In this document: positions 19,012 through 29,010 of the stretch, piece by piece
Numbering within the stretch: position 1 is the stretch's first letter
How the letters are laid out: each line of letters begins with the position of its first letter
Source: Campylobacter hyointestinalis subsp. hyointestinalis
GTDB lineage: Bacteria > Campylobacterota > Campylobacteria > Campylobacterales > Campylobacteraceae
Reading direction: 5' to 3'
Assembly: GCF_013372145.1 (NCBI RefSeq)
Contig: NZ_CP053827.1
Location: forward strand, 558,001-622,000
DNA length: 64,000 nucleotides
The notes under the pieces: model-generated
Databases searched by the model: none
What the model saw: only the letters and a program-made list of their open reading frames with translations
Told to the model about the DNA's origin: nothing
Position numbers and translations under genes: made by a program

Positions 19012-20929
19012 TTAATTTTTCTACCACTTTTGCGATGATCTTTGCAGAGGCGATATCGACTTCTTTTATCTCTACTAAAACAGGCGTTAAGAGCTCACAT
19101 GCAAAGCCTTCTATAAATATTTTAGCACCTTTTAATTCATCGTCTAGTTTTGCTATGCTTTCATTTCCTACTTCGCTTATAATGCAGCGGAATTTTTTAT
19201 TTAAATTCAAAGCCGCCCAGCGAGCAAATTTTCTATCCATAAAGTCCCATGCCACTTTATCTGCTTCACGTTCAAGCTCATTTAATGTTGCGCAAGTGGC
19301 TTCTATATCTAAAAGAAGATAATTAAAAAGCTTTATATCATTTTTTAAATTTGCTTTTAAAAGTCTATGCAAAAGTAAATCAGAGTATCTTCTAATAGGA
19401 CTTGTGAAATGCGAGTAAAGCTCAAATCCAAGCCCGAAGTGTCCTTTTGGCTCACTTGCGTATTCAGCTCTTTTTTGAGCTTTTATGATTAGCTTATCTA
19501 CATCTTCTCTGATGCCTAGCTCGTCTGCTTTTGTTTGAATTTTAGCGATGAGTTTTACGGTATCGCTTTGATAAGGAACGTCTATGCCTAAAAGCGCTAG
19601 ATCATCAAGAAGAGTATTTATCTTTTTTAGATCAGCTTGAGCGTGGTTTCTAAATATTCCTTTTTTGATGCGTTTTGCTGCGGCTTTGTTTGCTAAAAGC
19701 ATACAGTCTTCTATGAGAGCATGAGACTCAGTCTCTTTTTCATAAGAGGTTTGCGTGACTAATCCGTCCGTGAGCTTCATCCGAAGTTCTTTGCTTCTAA
19801 AATCAAATCCGTTTTTAAGCCTATTCTCTTTTAGTTTTTTTGTAAGCTCAAAAAGATCAAGTATCCAGCTTTGAATGCTATCTATTGTTTTTGCTCTTAA
19901 TGCTAATATCTCATCAACTTCATCATAACTAAATCGCTTTTTAGAGTGAATAACTGCTTCAAAAAGCTCTTCTTTGCTAGATTCTAAGTTTTCATCTAGT
20001 GTTATTTTAAAAACAAATGCGAGCCTGTCGCAACCCTGTTTCAAAGAGCAGATATTTTCGCTAAGATTTCTTGGTAGCATCGGAATGGCAATATGTGGAA
20101 AATATATGGAAAATCCTCTAAATTTAGCCTCTTTGTCGATCGCTGAGTATGGCACTACATACTCGCTTACATCGGCGATAGCTACATATATGGTTCTATT
20201 TTTTTTATCAAAATAAATAGCATCATCAAAATCTTTTGCATCTACTGGATCTATTGTGCAAAAAGCAAGCTCAGTTAGATCTACTCTATTTGGATACATA
20301 CTTTTATCTACATTATCTCCATAGCTCAAAGCCTCATTTTGGCTAGTTTTGCTAAAAGTATCTTTTTTATTGAATATGCCAAGAGATATCTTTTCATCGA
20401 CATTTGGATCGCTTAGGACGCCTAGGACTTCTGTGATATCATTGTCTAAATTATTTATTTTTAAAACGGTTCCTAGGGGTAGTTCTTTTAGCGATTTTTG
20501 GCTAGCTTTTAGGGCTATATTAAGTCCTGTTTTGATGTTTACTCCCATTATGGCCCCGCCAAATTTTTTGGTATAAACTACGCTTGTTTCATTTGCCATT
20601 ACCAAAACTGCTATAACAACAGCATGAAGTCTTGATTTTTTTGAATTTGTAAGCTTAGCTAGAACTATATCGCCAAAATGAGCGCCGTTTAAATGTCTAT
20701 TTTCTATGATAAGATCTTGTTTAAAACGCCTATCATAAGAGTATAAAAAACCAGTAGCGTTGCTACTTATGTCTAGTTTTCCACATACATAACCGTCATT
20801 CATATAATATCTATTTTTATATTTTTTGACGGCTTTTAGTTGTTCTAATACGCGAAGAATCTCTTTAAATTCGGCTTTTATAAATTTATCATCTACTCCA
20901 TTTTGAAGAGCTTTTAGGAATTCTTTCAC
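19004..20929 (-). CDS. rnr: ribonuclease R (RNB family exoribonuclease)
   Basis: 641 residues. Cold-shock-like domains lie at the N-terminus. The RNB catalytic domain begins DLTELAFCTIDPVDAKDFDDAIYF with the metal-binding aspartates, continues through IADVSEYVVPYSAIDKEA and IPMLPRNLSENICSL, and ends near HFTSPIRRYSDLLLHRLL. It degrades structured RNA 3' to 5'. The protein is shorter than E. coli RNase R (about 810) because the N- and C-terminal extensions are reduced, as is usual in epsilonproteobacteria. The GTG start overlaps the stop of the HDOD gene (GTGA). Confidence 0.95.
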   Translation of the reverse strand: MKEFLKALQNGVDDKFIKAEFKEILRVLEQLKAVKKYKNRYYMNDGYVCGKLDISSNATGFLYSYDRRFKQDLIIENRHLNGAHFGDIVLAKLTNSKKSRLHAVVIAVLVMANETSVVYTKKFGGAIMGVNIKTGLNIALKASQKSLKELPLGTVLKINNLDNDITEVLGVLSDPNVDEKISLGIFNKKDTFSKTSQNEALSYGDNVDKSMYPNRVDLTELAFCTIDPVDAKDFDDAIYFDKKNRTIYVAIADVSEYVVPYSAIDKEAKFRGFSIYFPHIAIPMLPRNLSENICSLKQGCDRLAFVFKITLDENLESSKEELFEAVIHSKKRFSYDEVDEILALRAKTIDSIQSWILDLFELTKKLKENRLKNGFDFRSKELRMKLTDGLVTQTSYEKETESHALIEDCMLLANKAAAKRIKKGIFRNHAQADLKKINTLLDDLALLGIDVPYQSDTVKLIAKIQTKADELGIREDVDKLIIKAQKRAEYASEPKGHFGLGFELYSHFTSPIRRYSDLLLHRLLKANLKNDIKLFNYLLLDIEATCATLNELEREADKVAWDFMDRKFARWAALNLNKKFRCIISEVGNESIAKLDDELKGAKIFIEGFACELLTPVLVEIKEVDIASAKIIAKVVEKLNV

Positions 20930-21738
20930 CCTTTGACTTTTTTAACCGCATCTATAAATTTAGCTTGTTCAAAGCCATAAGTATCAAGTAGAGTAAGCGT
21001 ACTTTCTAAATTTTCATCTGTAAGTTGTCCAAATACATTGATAGCACTTTTGACTATTTTTAGAGCGATAGCACACTCTTTTATAGATTCAGGAGCGTCA
21101 TCTGGATTGCTTGAATACAATATAGCCTCAACAAGTTCTGTTTCTAGGTTCCATTGCTCAAAAATCTTAGCAGCGACCTCTTCATTTGATATACCAACCA
21201 TTTTTATTTCTAATTCTGAAAGATCATTTGGACTGCTTATGTTTTTTAGTGCATCTTTAAAAGATGCGTCCTTTTCATGCTCTATTAACTCTTTTGCCAC
21301 TATGATTTTACCGACTTCCATCATAAAGCTAGCAGGAGATAGTACTTTTAAAAGCTCTCTATTTACGCTTCCGTACCAGTTAAAAATAAGTGCATTTTGA
21401 GCGGTTGCCATATTTAAAAATGCTTCACTTGAAATTTTATACGGACTTAAATCTATAGAAAACGTTTTTTTGATAGCTCCGCAGAGCGCAAAGCCTCTTA
21501 TGGTGGCTAAGCCAAACAACATAACTGCGCGGTTGATATCTGTTATTTCTCTGCTAAATCCATAAAGCGGACTATTTGCTGAGCGTAAAATATTTGCAGT
21601 TAGCATAGGATCTGTTTTAATCACTTCTATTAGATCTTTGATATTGCTATCTTCATCACAACAAATTTGTTGTATCTTAGCGACTGTTCCATCAAATGGA
21701 GGCAAAGTTTTTATGCTTTTGTATATTGCTTGATTCAT
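20926..21738 (-). CDS. HDOD domain signalling protein
   Basis: 270 residues with an HDOD domain across about 10-210: KTLPPFDGTVAKIQQ, the helix ANILRSANSPLYGFSREIT, and INRAVMLFGLATIRGFALCG, all typical. HDOD proteins are relatives of HD-type phosphohydrolases that usually lack the catalytic His-Asp and act as signalling scaffolds. I see no HD pair at the expected place. No other domain is attached. It is cotranscribed with rnr and holA; the target process is unknown. Confidence 0.85.
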   Translation of the reverse strand: MNQAIYKSIKTLPPFDGTVAKIQQICCDEDSNIKDLIEVIKTDPMLTANILRSANSPLYGFSREITDINRAVMLFGLATIRGFALCGAIKKTFSIDLSPYKISSEAFLNMATAQNALIFNWYGSVNRELLKVLSPASFMMEVGKIIVAKELIEHEKDASFKDALKNISSPNDLSELEIKMVGISNEEVAAKIFEQWNLETELVEAILYSSNPDDAPESIKECAIALKIVKSAINVFGQLTDENLESTLTLLDTYGFEQAKFIDAVKKVKG

Positions 21739-21815
21739 ATTTTCAACTTTATTGATAAAATTTTTAAGTAATTCTACTACAATGTGCTTTTTATATATCT
21801 TAAATTTAGATAATA

Positions 21816-21847
21816 TTTTAAATTTCAGTGATTTTAAATTTCAGTGA
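21816..21847 (+). repeat. 16-bp perfect tandem duplication upstream of ilvC
   Basis: The unit TTTTAAATTTCAGTGA occurs twice without mismatch (21816-21831 and 21832-21847) and abuts the ilvC -10 box. It occupies the position where a -35 element or an activator site would sit. Adjacent identical units at a promoter can arise by slippage or can be paired regulator sites. Confidence 0.85.
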
Positions 21848-21850
21848 TAG

Positions 21851-21856
21851 TATAAT
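21851..21856 (+). promoter_or_regulatory. ilvC -10 element
   Basis: TATAAT lies 32 bp before the ilvC ATG, directly after the 16-bp tandem repeat. No TTGACA is present at the right distance. The ribosome-binding site AAAGGA (21874-21879) follows in the predicted leader. Confidence 0.6.
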
Positions 21857-21866
21857 TTTAAAATAA

Positions 21867-22910
<1,044 letters not shown>

Positions 22911-24059
22911 TTGGCAAAGTCAAAAAAAAGAAAAAAGCTCCCTAAATTTAAAAAGGGGGCTTTTAAAGTTTATATCGGTATATTTATTTGTATATCTATC
23001 ATTTTTGCTGTTTTATATCTAGTTACGAACTCAAATAAAAATGTCGTTAAAGATGATCAAAAAACGATTTCCAAGATAGAAGAGTACCTTGATACTCAGA
23101 AAAAAAACATATCTAAAAATAGCTCAAAGGATATTAGCACAGCTCATGTTCTTAGCGATTTAAATCTTAGTAAAACTCATAAATCAGAGCAAAATATAAG
23201 CACAAACAATACATTTATAAATTTAAAAAAAGATGAAAATGTTAGCCAAAAAGAGACAGGTATAAATTTAAAACAAGACGCAAATATCAGCGATACTCAA
23301 AAAGATGTGAATATAAATTTAAAAAAAGATGAAAATCTTAGTCAAAAAGAGACAAAAACGCCAGAAATTTTACATAATAAAGAAAAGCATCAAGCAAATA
23401 CTAGAGCCAAACTAGCGATCATCATAGATGATGTAGCATACAGAGCTCAAGCAGATAAAATAAAATCTTTAGGCTTAAAAATCACGCCTTCTATATTTCC
23501 TCCTACTAAAGCCCATCCAAACACAGTCGCCATCTCTAAAGGTTTTGAGTTTTATATGATACATCTTCCTCTTGAGGCTATGTTTTTTAGTAAAGCCGAG
23601 CCAAATACATTAAAAGTAGGCGACTCAAAAAGCAAGATAGAAGATAGGATATCTACTATAAAAAATCAATTTGGCAACGTCAAGTATATCAACAATCACA
23701 CGGGTAGTAAATTTACTAGCAACTATAAGTCTATGCAGATACTTTTAAGCTCACTTGATAAAATGGGTATATTGTTTGTAGATAGTCTGACTTCAAATAC
23801 GTCTAAAGTAAGCTATGTAAGTAAGGAGCTTGGGCTAAAATATGTAAAAAGAGACGTGTTTTTAGATAACGATCAAGACGTTTCAAAGATACTAAAACAG
23901 CTTAGCTTGGCTATAAAACAAGCAAAAAAAAGAGGGTATGCCATAGCTATAGGACATCCACACGACTCGACATTCGAAGCTTTAAAGATAGCCAAACAAA
24001 CTATTTTAAAAGATGTAGACGTAGTTTATCTGAAAGACATATATGGACTTTATAACTGA
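22911..24059 (+). CDS. divergent polysaccharide deacetylase (YibQ/DUF610 family)
   Basis: 382 residues from a TTG directly after the ilvC stop. Layout: basic cytoplasmic tip, one membrane helix (about 20-40), a hydrophilic linker (about 45-165) containing an imperfect duplication, and a C-terminal divergent deacetylase domain from about 168 (AKLAIIIDDVAYRAQADK through IAIGHPHDSTFEALK). The domain keeps the Asp-Asp pair and the late His of the family but lacks a canonical NodB HxxxH. It is probably anchored in the inner membrane and faces the periplasm. Substrate unknown. Confidence 0.85.
   Translation: MAKSKKRKKLPKFKKGAFKVYIGIFICISIIFAVLYLVTNSNKNVVKDDQKTISKIEEYLDTQKKNISKNSSKDISTAHVLSDLNLSKTHKSEQNISTNNTFINLKKDENVSQKETGINLKQDANISDTQKDVNINLKKDENLSQKETKTPEILHNKEKHQANTRAKLAIIIDDVAYRAQADKIKSLGLKITPSIFPPTKAHPNTVAISKGFEFYMIHLPLEAMFFSKAEPNTLKVGDSKSKIEDRISTIKNQFGNVKYINNHTGSKFTSNYKSMQILLSSLDKMGILFVDSLTSNTSKVSYVSKELGLKYVKRDVFLDNDQDVSKILKQLSLAIKQAKKRGYAIAIGHPHDSTFEALKIAKQTILKDVDVVYLKDIYGLYN
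23217..23354 (+). repeat. duplicated 42-bp unit in the deacetylase linker
   Basis: A unit starting ATAAATTTAAAAAAAGATG occurs at 23217-23258 and again at 23313-23354, a period of 96 bp, with only a few mismatches. A more diverged copy lies between them. In the protein this gives INLKKDENVSQKET, INLKQDANISDTQK and INLKKDENLSQKET. The period is a multiple of three, so copy-number change would keep the frame. Confidence 0.85.
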
Positions 24060-24816
24060 AATTCCAACCAGTCTAAAATTACTCAAAAAACCAGTAGATA
24101 AACTTTACTATAAAGGTGATCTTCGGCTTTTAGACTTTCCAAAAATTGCTATAGTTGGTTCAAGAAAATGTTCGCAATACACTAAAAATTTAGTTTATAG
24201 CCTAGCTCTTATTCTTAAAAATCATGGTATCTGTGTTGTTAGTGGAGCGGCGATCGGTACTGACTGCGTTGCTCACGTCGGAGCCTATCCTCATACCATA
24301 GCAGTTTTTGGCAACGGACTTGAAAATATCTATCCTGCTCAAAATAAAAAAATAATAGAACAAATTTATAAAAACTCACTTGCTCTAAGCGAGTATGAGC
24401 CAAGTTTTATAGCAACTCCTTGGAGCTTTTTAGAGCGAAATCGCATCGTAGTAGCTTTAAGTGACGCGGTCGTTGTAGGCGAAGCTGATTTAAAAAGTGG
24501 TTCTATGAGTAGCGCCAGACTTGCTTTAGATATGAATATACCTTTATTTGTGCTTCCTCAACGCCTAGGTGAAAGCAATGGGACAAATGAGCTTTTAAAA
24601 AATAAAAAAGCTGAGCTAATCACTGATTTTGATGAATTCGCGCTTTTGTTTAAGAGTGAAAAAACATCTGTACAAAGCGGTGATGAGGTACTAAGCTTTA
24701 TAAAAACTAACTCAAATTTCGATGAATGCTATGCTAAATTTGGCGATATTTTATATGAATACGAGCTTGATGGTAAAATCGTAATAGATGGCATTTACAT
24801 AAGGATTTTACAATGA
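24043..24816 (+). CDS. dprA: DNA processing protein DprA
   Basis: 257 residues with the Rossmann-like DprA core: AIVGSRKCSQYTKNLVYSLA (about 35-54), VVSGAAIGTDCVAHVGA, VFGNGLENIYPAQNKKI, and SFLERNRIVVALSDAVVVGEA (S-x-x-x-R-N-R signature). DprA loads RecA on incoming single-stranded DNA in natural transformation. It is shorter than many DprA proteins, lacking an N-terminal SAM-like domain. The ATG lies within the last codons of the deacetylase gene (17-bp overlap), and the 3' end overlaps ruvX. Confidence 0.94.
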   Translation: MDFITEIPTSLKLLKKPVDKLYYKGDLRLLDFPKIAIVGSRKCSQYTKNLVYSLALILKNHGICVVSGAAIGTDCVAHVGAYPHTIAVFGNGLENIYPAQNKKIIEQIYKNSLALSEYEPSFIATPWSFLERNRIVVALSDAVVVGEADLKSGSMSSARLALDMNIPLFVLPQRLGESNGTNELLKNKKAELITDFDEFALLFKSEKTSVQSGDEVLSFIKTNSNFDECYAKFGDILYEYELDGKIVIDGIYIRILQ

Positions 24817-25187
24817 TAGTCGCGATAGACGTTGGCTTAAAAAGAATAGGAGTCGCTTTTGCTCCTAACAAAGTTCTAGTTTTACCTAGTGAGCCGATAC
24901 TTCGTAAAAATCGTGTTCAAGCAGCAAATGACACTCTAAAAATGCTAAAAGAAAAAAACGCCAAAACGCTTGTAGTGGGGCTTCCAAAAGGAGGATCTAG
25001 CGAAGATGAAATGCAAAGAAGAATAAAGCATTTTATATCGCTTGTTGGATTTGATGGGGAGATAATATATCAAGATGAAGCGTATTCGAGTTTTGAAGCA
25101 AGTGCTTTGGTAAAAGATAAAAGAGACGGTAAATTTGATAGTATTGCCGCGATGATAATACTAAAAAGATATTTAGGGATTTTATAA
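24813..25187 (+). CDS. ruvX: Holliday junction resolvase-like RuvX (YqgF)
   Basis: 124 residues of the RNase H-like YqgF family: IVAIDVGLKRIGVAFAP (catalytic Asp near 5), TLVVGLPKGGSSEDE, IIYQDEAYSSFEA, and the final acidic site in FDSIAAMIILKRYL. The family acts in pre-16S rRNA 5' processing and possibly junction resolution. It starts inside dprA by a 4-bp ATGA overlap, so the two are translationally coupled. Confidence 0.94.
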   Translation: MIVAIDVGLKRIGVAFAPNKVLVLPSEPILRKNRVQAANDTLKMLKEKNAKTLVVGLPKGGSSEDEMQRRIKHFISLVGFDGEIIYQDEAYSSFEASALVKDKRDGKFDSIAAMIILKRYLGIL

Positions 25188-25188
25188 A

Positions 25189-26058
25189 ATGAGTTTTAAA
25201 GATGATTTAAGAAATTTGGTTGCAACTGATATCTTTGATAAAGTTTGGGATAGTTTTTTTCAGCCAAAACAAGTTGGATTTTTTATAAATTTACTAAAAA
25301 CTACAAAACAAGACGCTTTAAATGAGCTTTTAAATTTGGGTGTGGATTTTAGATATAGCGGTTTTGGTGATTTTTACGTTTGTGATTTTAAATTTAAAGA
25401 GCTCGTCACAAAATCAGCAGTTTTTAATGAAGGTAGAATTTATTTGCAAAATTTAAGTAGCTATCTATCGCCATTAACGCTAAATCCAAAAACAGGGGAT
25501 TTTGTCCTTGATATGTGCTCAAGCCCTGGAGGTAAGAGTATAGTTTTAGCAAATTTGATGAGTGGAAGTGGAAATTTGGCTGCGATGGAGGCAAATAAAG
25601 AGAGATTTTTTAAGCTAAAGGCAAATTTAAAAAATTACGGCTGCGAATGGGTAAAAACATACAACAAAGACGCTAGAAGCGTGGCTTATACTTGCGCAAA
25701 TAAATTTGATAAAATCTTACTAGACGCACCTTGTTCGTCGTATTCCTTATATAATGAAAACTTTAAAGAAAAATCCTTTAAAGAGATAAAATCCATAGCT
25801 AGACTTCAAAAACAGCTTTTAAATGCGGCCCTTAGTGCTTTAAAAGTAGGTGGAGAGATAGTTTATAGTACTTGTACTTTTTACGAAGAAGAGAACGAAG
25901 ATGTCATCAAAAACGCTTTGGCTTCTAAATTTGAGATAGAACTAGAAGCTGTAGACTTTGATCTAAAATCATGCGTAAAAAATGAATTTGGAGTTAGGAT
26001 ATTGCCAGATGATCTTATGAGTGCATTTTTCATCTCTAAGATAAAAAAGCTAGGCTAA
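25189..26058 (+). CDS. NOL1/NOP2/Sun-family rRNA m5C methyltransferase
   Basis: 289 residues. SAM-binding motif LDMCSSPGGKSIVLANLM (about 105-122), motif IV LLDAPCSSYS with the proline-cysteine pair, and motif VI YSTCTFYEEENEDVI with the second, nucleophilic cysteine. Both cysteines needed for RNA cytosine-5 methylation are present. It lacks the N-terminal NusB-like domain of E. coli RsmB. The exact target base in rRNA cannot be read from sequence. It starts 1 bp after ruvX, and its stop overlaps the convergent kinase-like gene. Confidence 0.88.
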   Translation: MSFKDDLRNLVATDIFDKVWDSFFQPKQVGFFINLLKTTKQDALNELLNLGVDFRYSGFGDFYVCDFKFKELVTKSAVFNEGRIYLQNLSSYLSPLTLNPKTGDFVLDMCSSPGGKSIVLANLMSGSGNLAAMEANKERFFKLKANLKNYGCEWVKTYNKDARSVAYTCANKFDKILLDAPCSSYSLYNENFKEKSFKEIKSIARLQKQLLNAALSALKVGGEIVYSTCTFYEEENEDVIKNALASKFEIELEAVDFDLKSCVKNEFGVRILPDDLMSAFFISKIKKLG

Positions 26059-27227
26059 ACTCCACCATTTCCACGCCATAAAGTCTCTTCTACTGTTTTG
26101 TTTAATATAGCAAGTAGTGTATCTGAGGTATAAGGTTGCTTTAACGTGTATGTGTCGAATTTTATATCTTCTTGAATTTTATCGAAATTCTCATTATTGC
26201 TGATGATGACTACGCTTATATTTTTTCTTTCTTTATATTCTTTAAGCATATTTAATTCTTGAATCGGTAATTTTTTTATAATTTTTGCTTGGATAAAGAC
26301 TATATTTGGTCTAAAAATAGTATCTGTTATATGTCTTTTGATGATGCTCCAGCTACTGTTTGGCTCTATTTTTATGCCGTAATACTCAAGCTGAGAACGT
26401 AGGATATTATAAGAGTTTTTATTGTCTTCTGCTATGATAGCAGTTGTTTGTTTATCTGTGTTTTGGAAATGATATCTTGGTATCTCTTTAGTAGGTGTTA
26501 GATTTAGCTCAAAAACAAACTCAGACTCGCTTTTGTTACTTGTATATTTTATATTTGTACCTAGTATCTTTGCTCTGTAGCAAGCTAAAGACAGCTTTTT
26601 ATAGTATATATTTTTATTTGTTCCTGCTATTGACATTCTTATCATATTGCCATGTCCGGTAAAATCGCCGTGTAATTTTATAGAAACGCTAAATTTGATC
26701 TTTCCTTCTATCTCTTCAATATGCTTAAAAACGATAGCTATAGTAGAGTTTTTAGTAGAATTTGTAAGAAACTCGACAATCCCGTGTATCATATATAATA
26801 TCGTATGATAATCTGCCTTGTAGTTTCTAAAATATCTTATATCATAATCAAACACTACCGTATTATTATTTGTTGCATTGATCTTATGGAGCATTTGAAA
26901 ATAAAATGATAATTCTTGTACAATATCTCCGTCATGAGGCTTGTGGACGATAGGAGATGTATCGATCTTTGCCATATAAAATGGTTTTTTTATCGTTCGA
27001 CTGCGCTTAGTCGTAAATAACTTTTTTTGTCTTCTTTTTTGAATTTTTATAAAAATAAAGAACATAAATAAAATAGCTATCATAAGAGATAATAGCACTA
27101 ATAGTGTACTTTCTAAAGATAAATGAGTTTGTTCGTTTAGTACGGGCGCACCTAGTTTTAAATATTTGTCTATATAGGACTCGGTAGCAAATGCAAAACT
27201 CGTCACAAAAACCGCTGCAAATCTCAT
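26055..27227 (-). CDS. membrane protein with degenerate kinase ATPase and pseudo-receiver
   Basis: 390 residues. A signal-like N-terminus is followed by a short segment and a membrane helix (about 43-63). The region about 100-265 resembles a histidine-kinase ATPase domain: IHGIVEFLTNSTKNSTIAIV at the N-box and KLSLACYRAKILGTNIKYTS at the G2/C-terminal box. The N-box asparagine and the glycine-rich G1 loop are not recognisable and no H-box is present. The C-terminal 120 residues look like a receiver (AIIAEDN, then VVIISNN and LKQPYTSDTL), but the phospho-acceptor Asp position reads FIQAK. It is probably a non-catalytic signalling or scaffold protein. It is the last gene of the hemW-tatBC-queA run. 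Confidence 0.7.
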   Translation of the reverse strand: MRFAAVFVTSFAFATESYIDKYLKLGAPVLNEQTHLSLESTLLVLLSLMIAILFMFFIFIKIQKRRQKKLFTTKRSRTIKKPFYMAKIDTSPIVHKPHDGDIVQELSFYFQMLHKINATNNNTVVFDYDIRYFRNYKADYHTILYMIHGIVEFLTNSTKNSTIAIVFKHIEEIEGKIKFSVSIKLHGDFTGHGNMIRMSIAGTNKNIYYKKLSLACYRAKILGTNIKYTSNKSESEFVFELNLTPTKEIPRYHFQNTDKQTTAIIAEDNKNSYNILRSQLEYYGIKIEPNSSWSIIKRHITDTIFRPNIVFIQAKIIKKLPIQELNMLKEYKERKNISVVIISNNENFDKIQEDIKFDTYTLKQPYTSDTLLAILNKTVEETLWRGNGGV

Positions 27228-27236
27228 ATTTTTCTC

Positions 27237-28259
27237 CTAAATTATCAGCATAGAGTCGCCATAAGAGTAGAATTTATATCTATTTTCTACGGCTATTTTA
27301 TAAATTTCCATTGTTTTTTCAAGCCCTATAAAGCTCGCAACTAGCATTATAAGAGTTGATTTTGGTAGGTGAAAATTTGTAAGTAAATAGTCTTGTCTTT
27401 GGGGTCTGTTTTGCGGATGTAAAAATAGATCACAAAAGCCATTTGCTTGTTTTGTTCTAGCGTAGTACTCAATGCACCTTGTAACAGTAGTACCTACGCC
27501 TAGAATTTTAGCATTTGAGTTTATGATACCCTCAGTATTTTTTGGTATATCGTAAAATTCGCTATGCATTTTATGATCTCTTATATCATCGCTCCCAACG
27601 CCTTTAAAAGTTCCTGCTCCAACGTGCAGTGTGATATAGCTGATCTCGTGATTTTTTTTTAAATTTGTTAGCATTTCAGGACTAAAATGCAAGCTCGCAG
27701 TAGGCGCCGCTACGGCTCCTGGATTTTTAGCAAATATGCTTTGATACCAGTTTTCATCGTCTTTGCTGTCTTCTCTTTTTATGTATGGTGGAAGTGGTAC
27801 ATGCCCGATACTTGCTAAGATCTCATAAAGTTCGCTTATTGTTATGACTTTGCCATCTTTTGTGAAACGCACGACTCTGCTAGCATCATCACCTAGCTCT
27901 AAAACTTCTGCTTTTAAATTAAGATCGAAATTTAAAATAGTATGAACGCTAGTTTTTCCTTTTATATAACAGCTAAATTTGTTATCATTTAGCGGTGAGT
28001 TTAGTAAAAGTTCTATCTTTCCTCCGCTTTGCTTTGTTCCGTAAATTCGCGCTTTTATGACTTTAGTATCGTTAAAGATGATATTACAAGGTGGTAGTAT
28101 TTTAGCTAAATCTCCAAATTTATAGTGGAAAATTTGATCTTTGTTTCTATCATAAACTAGGAGTTTTCCATCTTCTTTAGGGATAGTTGGAGACGTAGCT
28201 ATAAGATCACTAGGAAGCTCATAGTCGTAACTACTAAGAGCAAATACTTGATTATTCAT
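27237..28259 (-). CDS. queA: S-adenosylmethionine:tRNA ribosyltransferase-isomerase
   Basis: QueA transfers the ribosyl group of SAM to preQ1 in tRNA, the penultimate step of queuosine synthesis. From ATG 28259 the protein has 340 residues. Family blocks: YDYELPSDLIATSP, YGTKQSGGKIELLL, AAPTASLHFSPEML and THVGAGTF-like LHVGAGTFKGVGSDD. The frame is open 12 codons further upstream, but ATG 28259 overlaps the tatC stop (ATGAATAA), which fits translational coupling. It lies between tatC and the kinase-like gene. Confidence 0.95.
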   Translation of the reverse strand: MNNQVFALSSYDYELPSDLIATSPTIPKEDGKLLVYDRNKDQIFHYKFGDLAKILPPCNIIFNDTKVIKARIYGTKQSGGKIELLLNSPLNDNKFSCYIKGKTSVHTILNFDLNLKAEVLELGDDASRVVRFTKDGKVITISELYEILASIGHVPLPPYIKREDSKDDENWYQSIFAKNPGAVAAPTASLHFSPEMLTNLKKNHEISYITLHVGAGTFKGVGSDDIRDHKMHSEFYDIPKNTEGIINSNAKILGVGTTVTRCIEYYARTKQANGFCDLFLHPQNRPQRQDYLLTNFHLPKSTLIMLVASFIGLEKTMEIYKIAVENRYKFYSYGDSMLII

Positions 28260-29010
28260 CTTCTTGCTCATCTTCTTTTGAGTCCTCTCCATCATCGTCT
28301 TTTGGTGCTGGATTTACCATTTTTGCTATCAAAATCGACAGCGCGTAAAGTCCTATTAGCGGTACAGCAAGTAAAAACTGGCTTAAGATGTCAGGAGGTG
28401 TCATTATAGCGGCAAATATAAATATAACAACTATGGCGTATCTAAAAAATCCTTTGAGCGTTTTATCATCAACCATTCCTAGCTTTGCTAAGAAAAATGT
28501 AACGACTGGAAGTTCAAAGCTTATCCCAAAAGCTACGACTAGCTTAGTAAAAAATCCAACGTAATCGCCTATACTAGGCAATGCTTGAAATAGCTCTCCT
28601 CCAAAATTTATCAAAAAATGAAAACCGACTGGAACTACGAAATAATAACAAAACGCAGCTCCTACTAAAAACATAAGAGTTGCGCTAAATACGAACGGTA
28701 TGACGTATTTTTTCTCATTTTCATAAAGACCCGGTGCTACAAATAGCCAAAATTGCCAAAAAATGATAGGTAAAGATAGGAGTAATCCAGCGAAAAATGC
28801 TACTTTCATCGCAGTGAAAAATGGCTCTGCGACTTGAGTAAAGATTATGTTACTTCCTGCTGGAAGAACTGCTTTTAAAGGGGCTGTCATATAAGCTAGG
28901 ATTGGATTCCAAAAGTTAAAACATACTATAAAACATACTATTAAAGCAAAAACACTTATTAACAATCTTTTTCTAAGTTCAATCAAATGCGGTCTTAAAT
29001 CTTCAAACAT
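28252..29010 (-). CDS. tatC: twin-arginine translocase subunit TatC
   Basis: 252 residues with six predicted membrane helices. It begins MFEDLRPHLIELRKRLLIS, with the conserved cytoplasmic HLxELRxRL motif that binds twin-arginine signals, and also has FWLFVAPGLYENEKK. TatC and TatB form the receptor for folded, cofactor-bearing exports. The C-terminal tail (about 230-252) is acidic. The start overlaps the tatB stop by 1 bp. tatA is not in this window. Confidence 0.97.
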   Translation of the reverse strand: MFEDLRPHLIELRKRLLISVFALIVCFIVCFNFWNPILAYMTAPLKAVLPAGSNIIFTQVAEPFFTAMKVAFFAGLLLSLPIIFWQFWLFVAPGLYENEKKYVIPFVFSATLMFLVGAAFCYYFVVPVGFHFLINFGGELFQALPSIGDYVGFFTKLVVAFGISFELPVVTFFLAKLGMVDDKTLKGFFRYAIVVIFIFAAIMTPPDILSQFLLAVPLIGLYALSILIAKMVNPAPKDDDGEDSKEDEQEDE

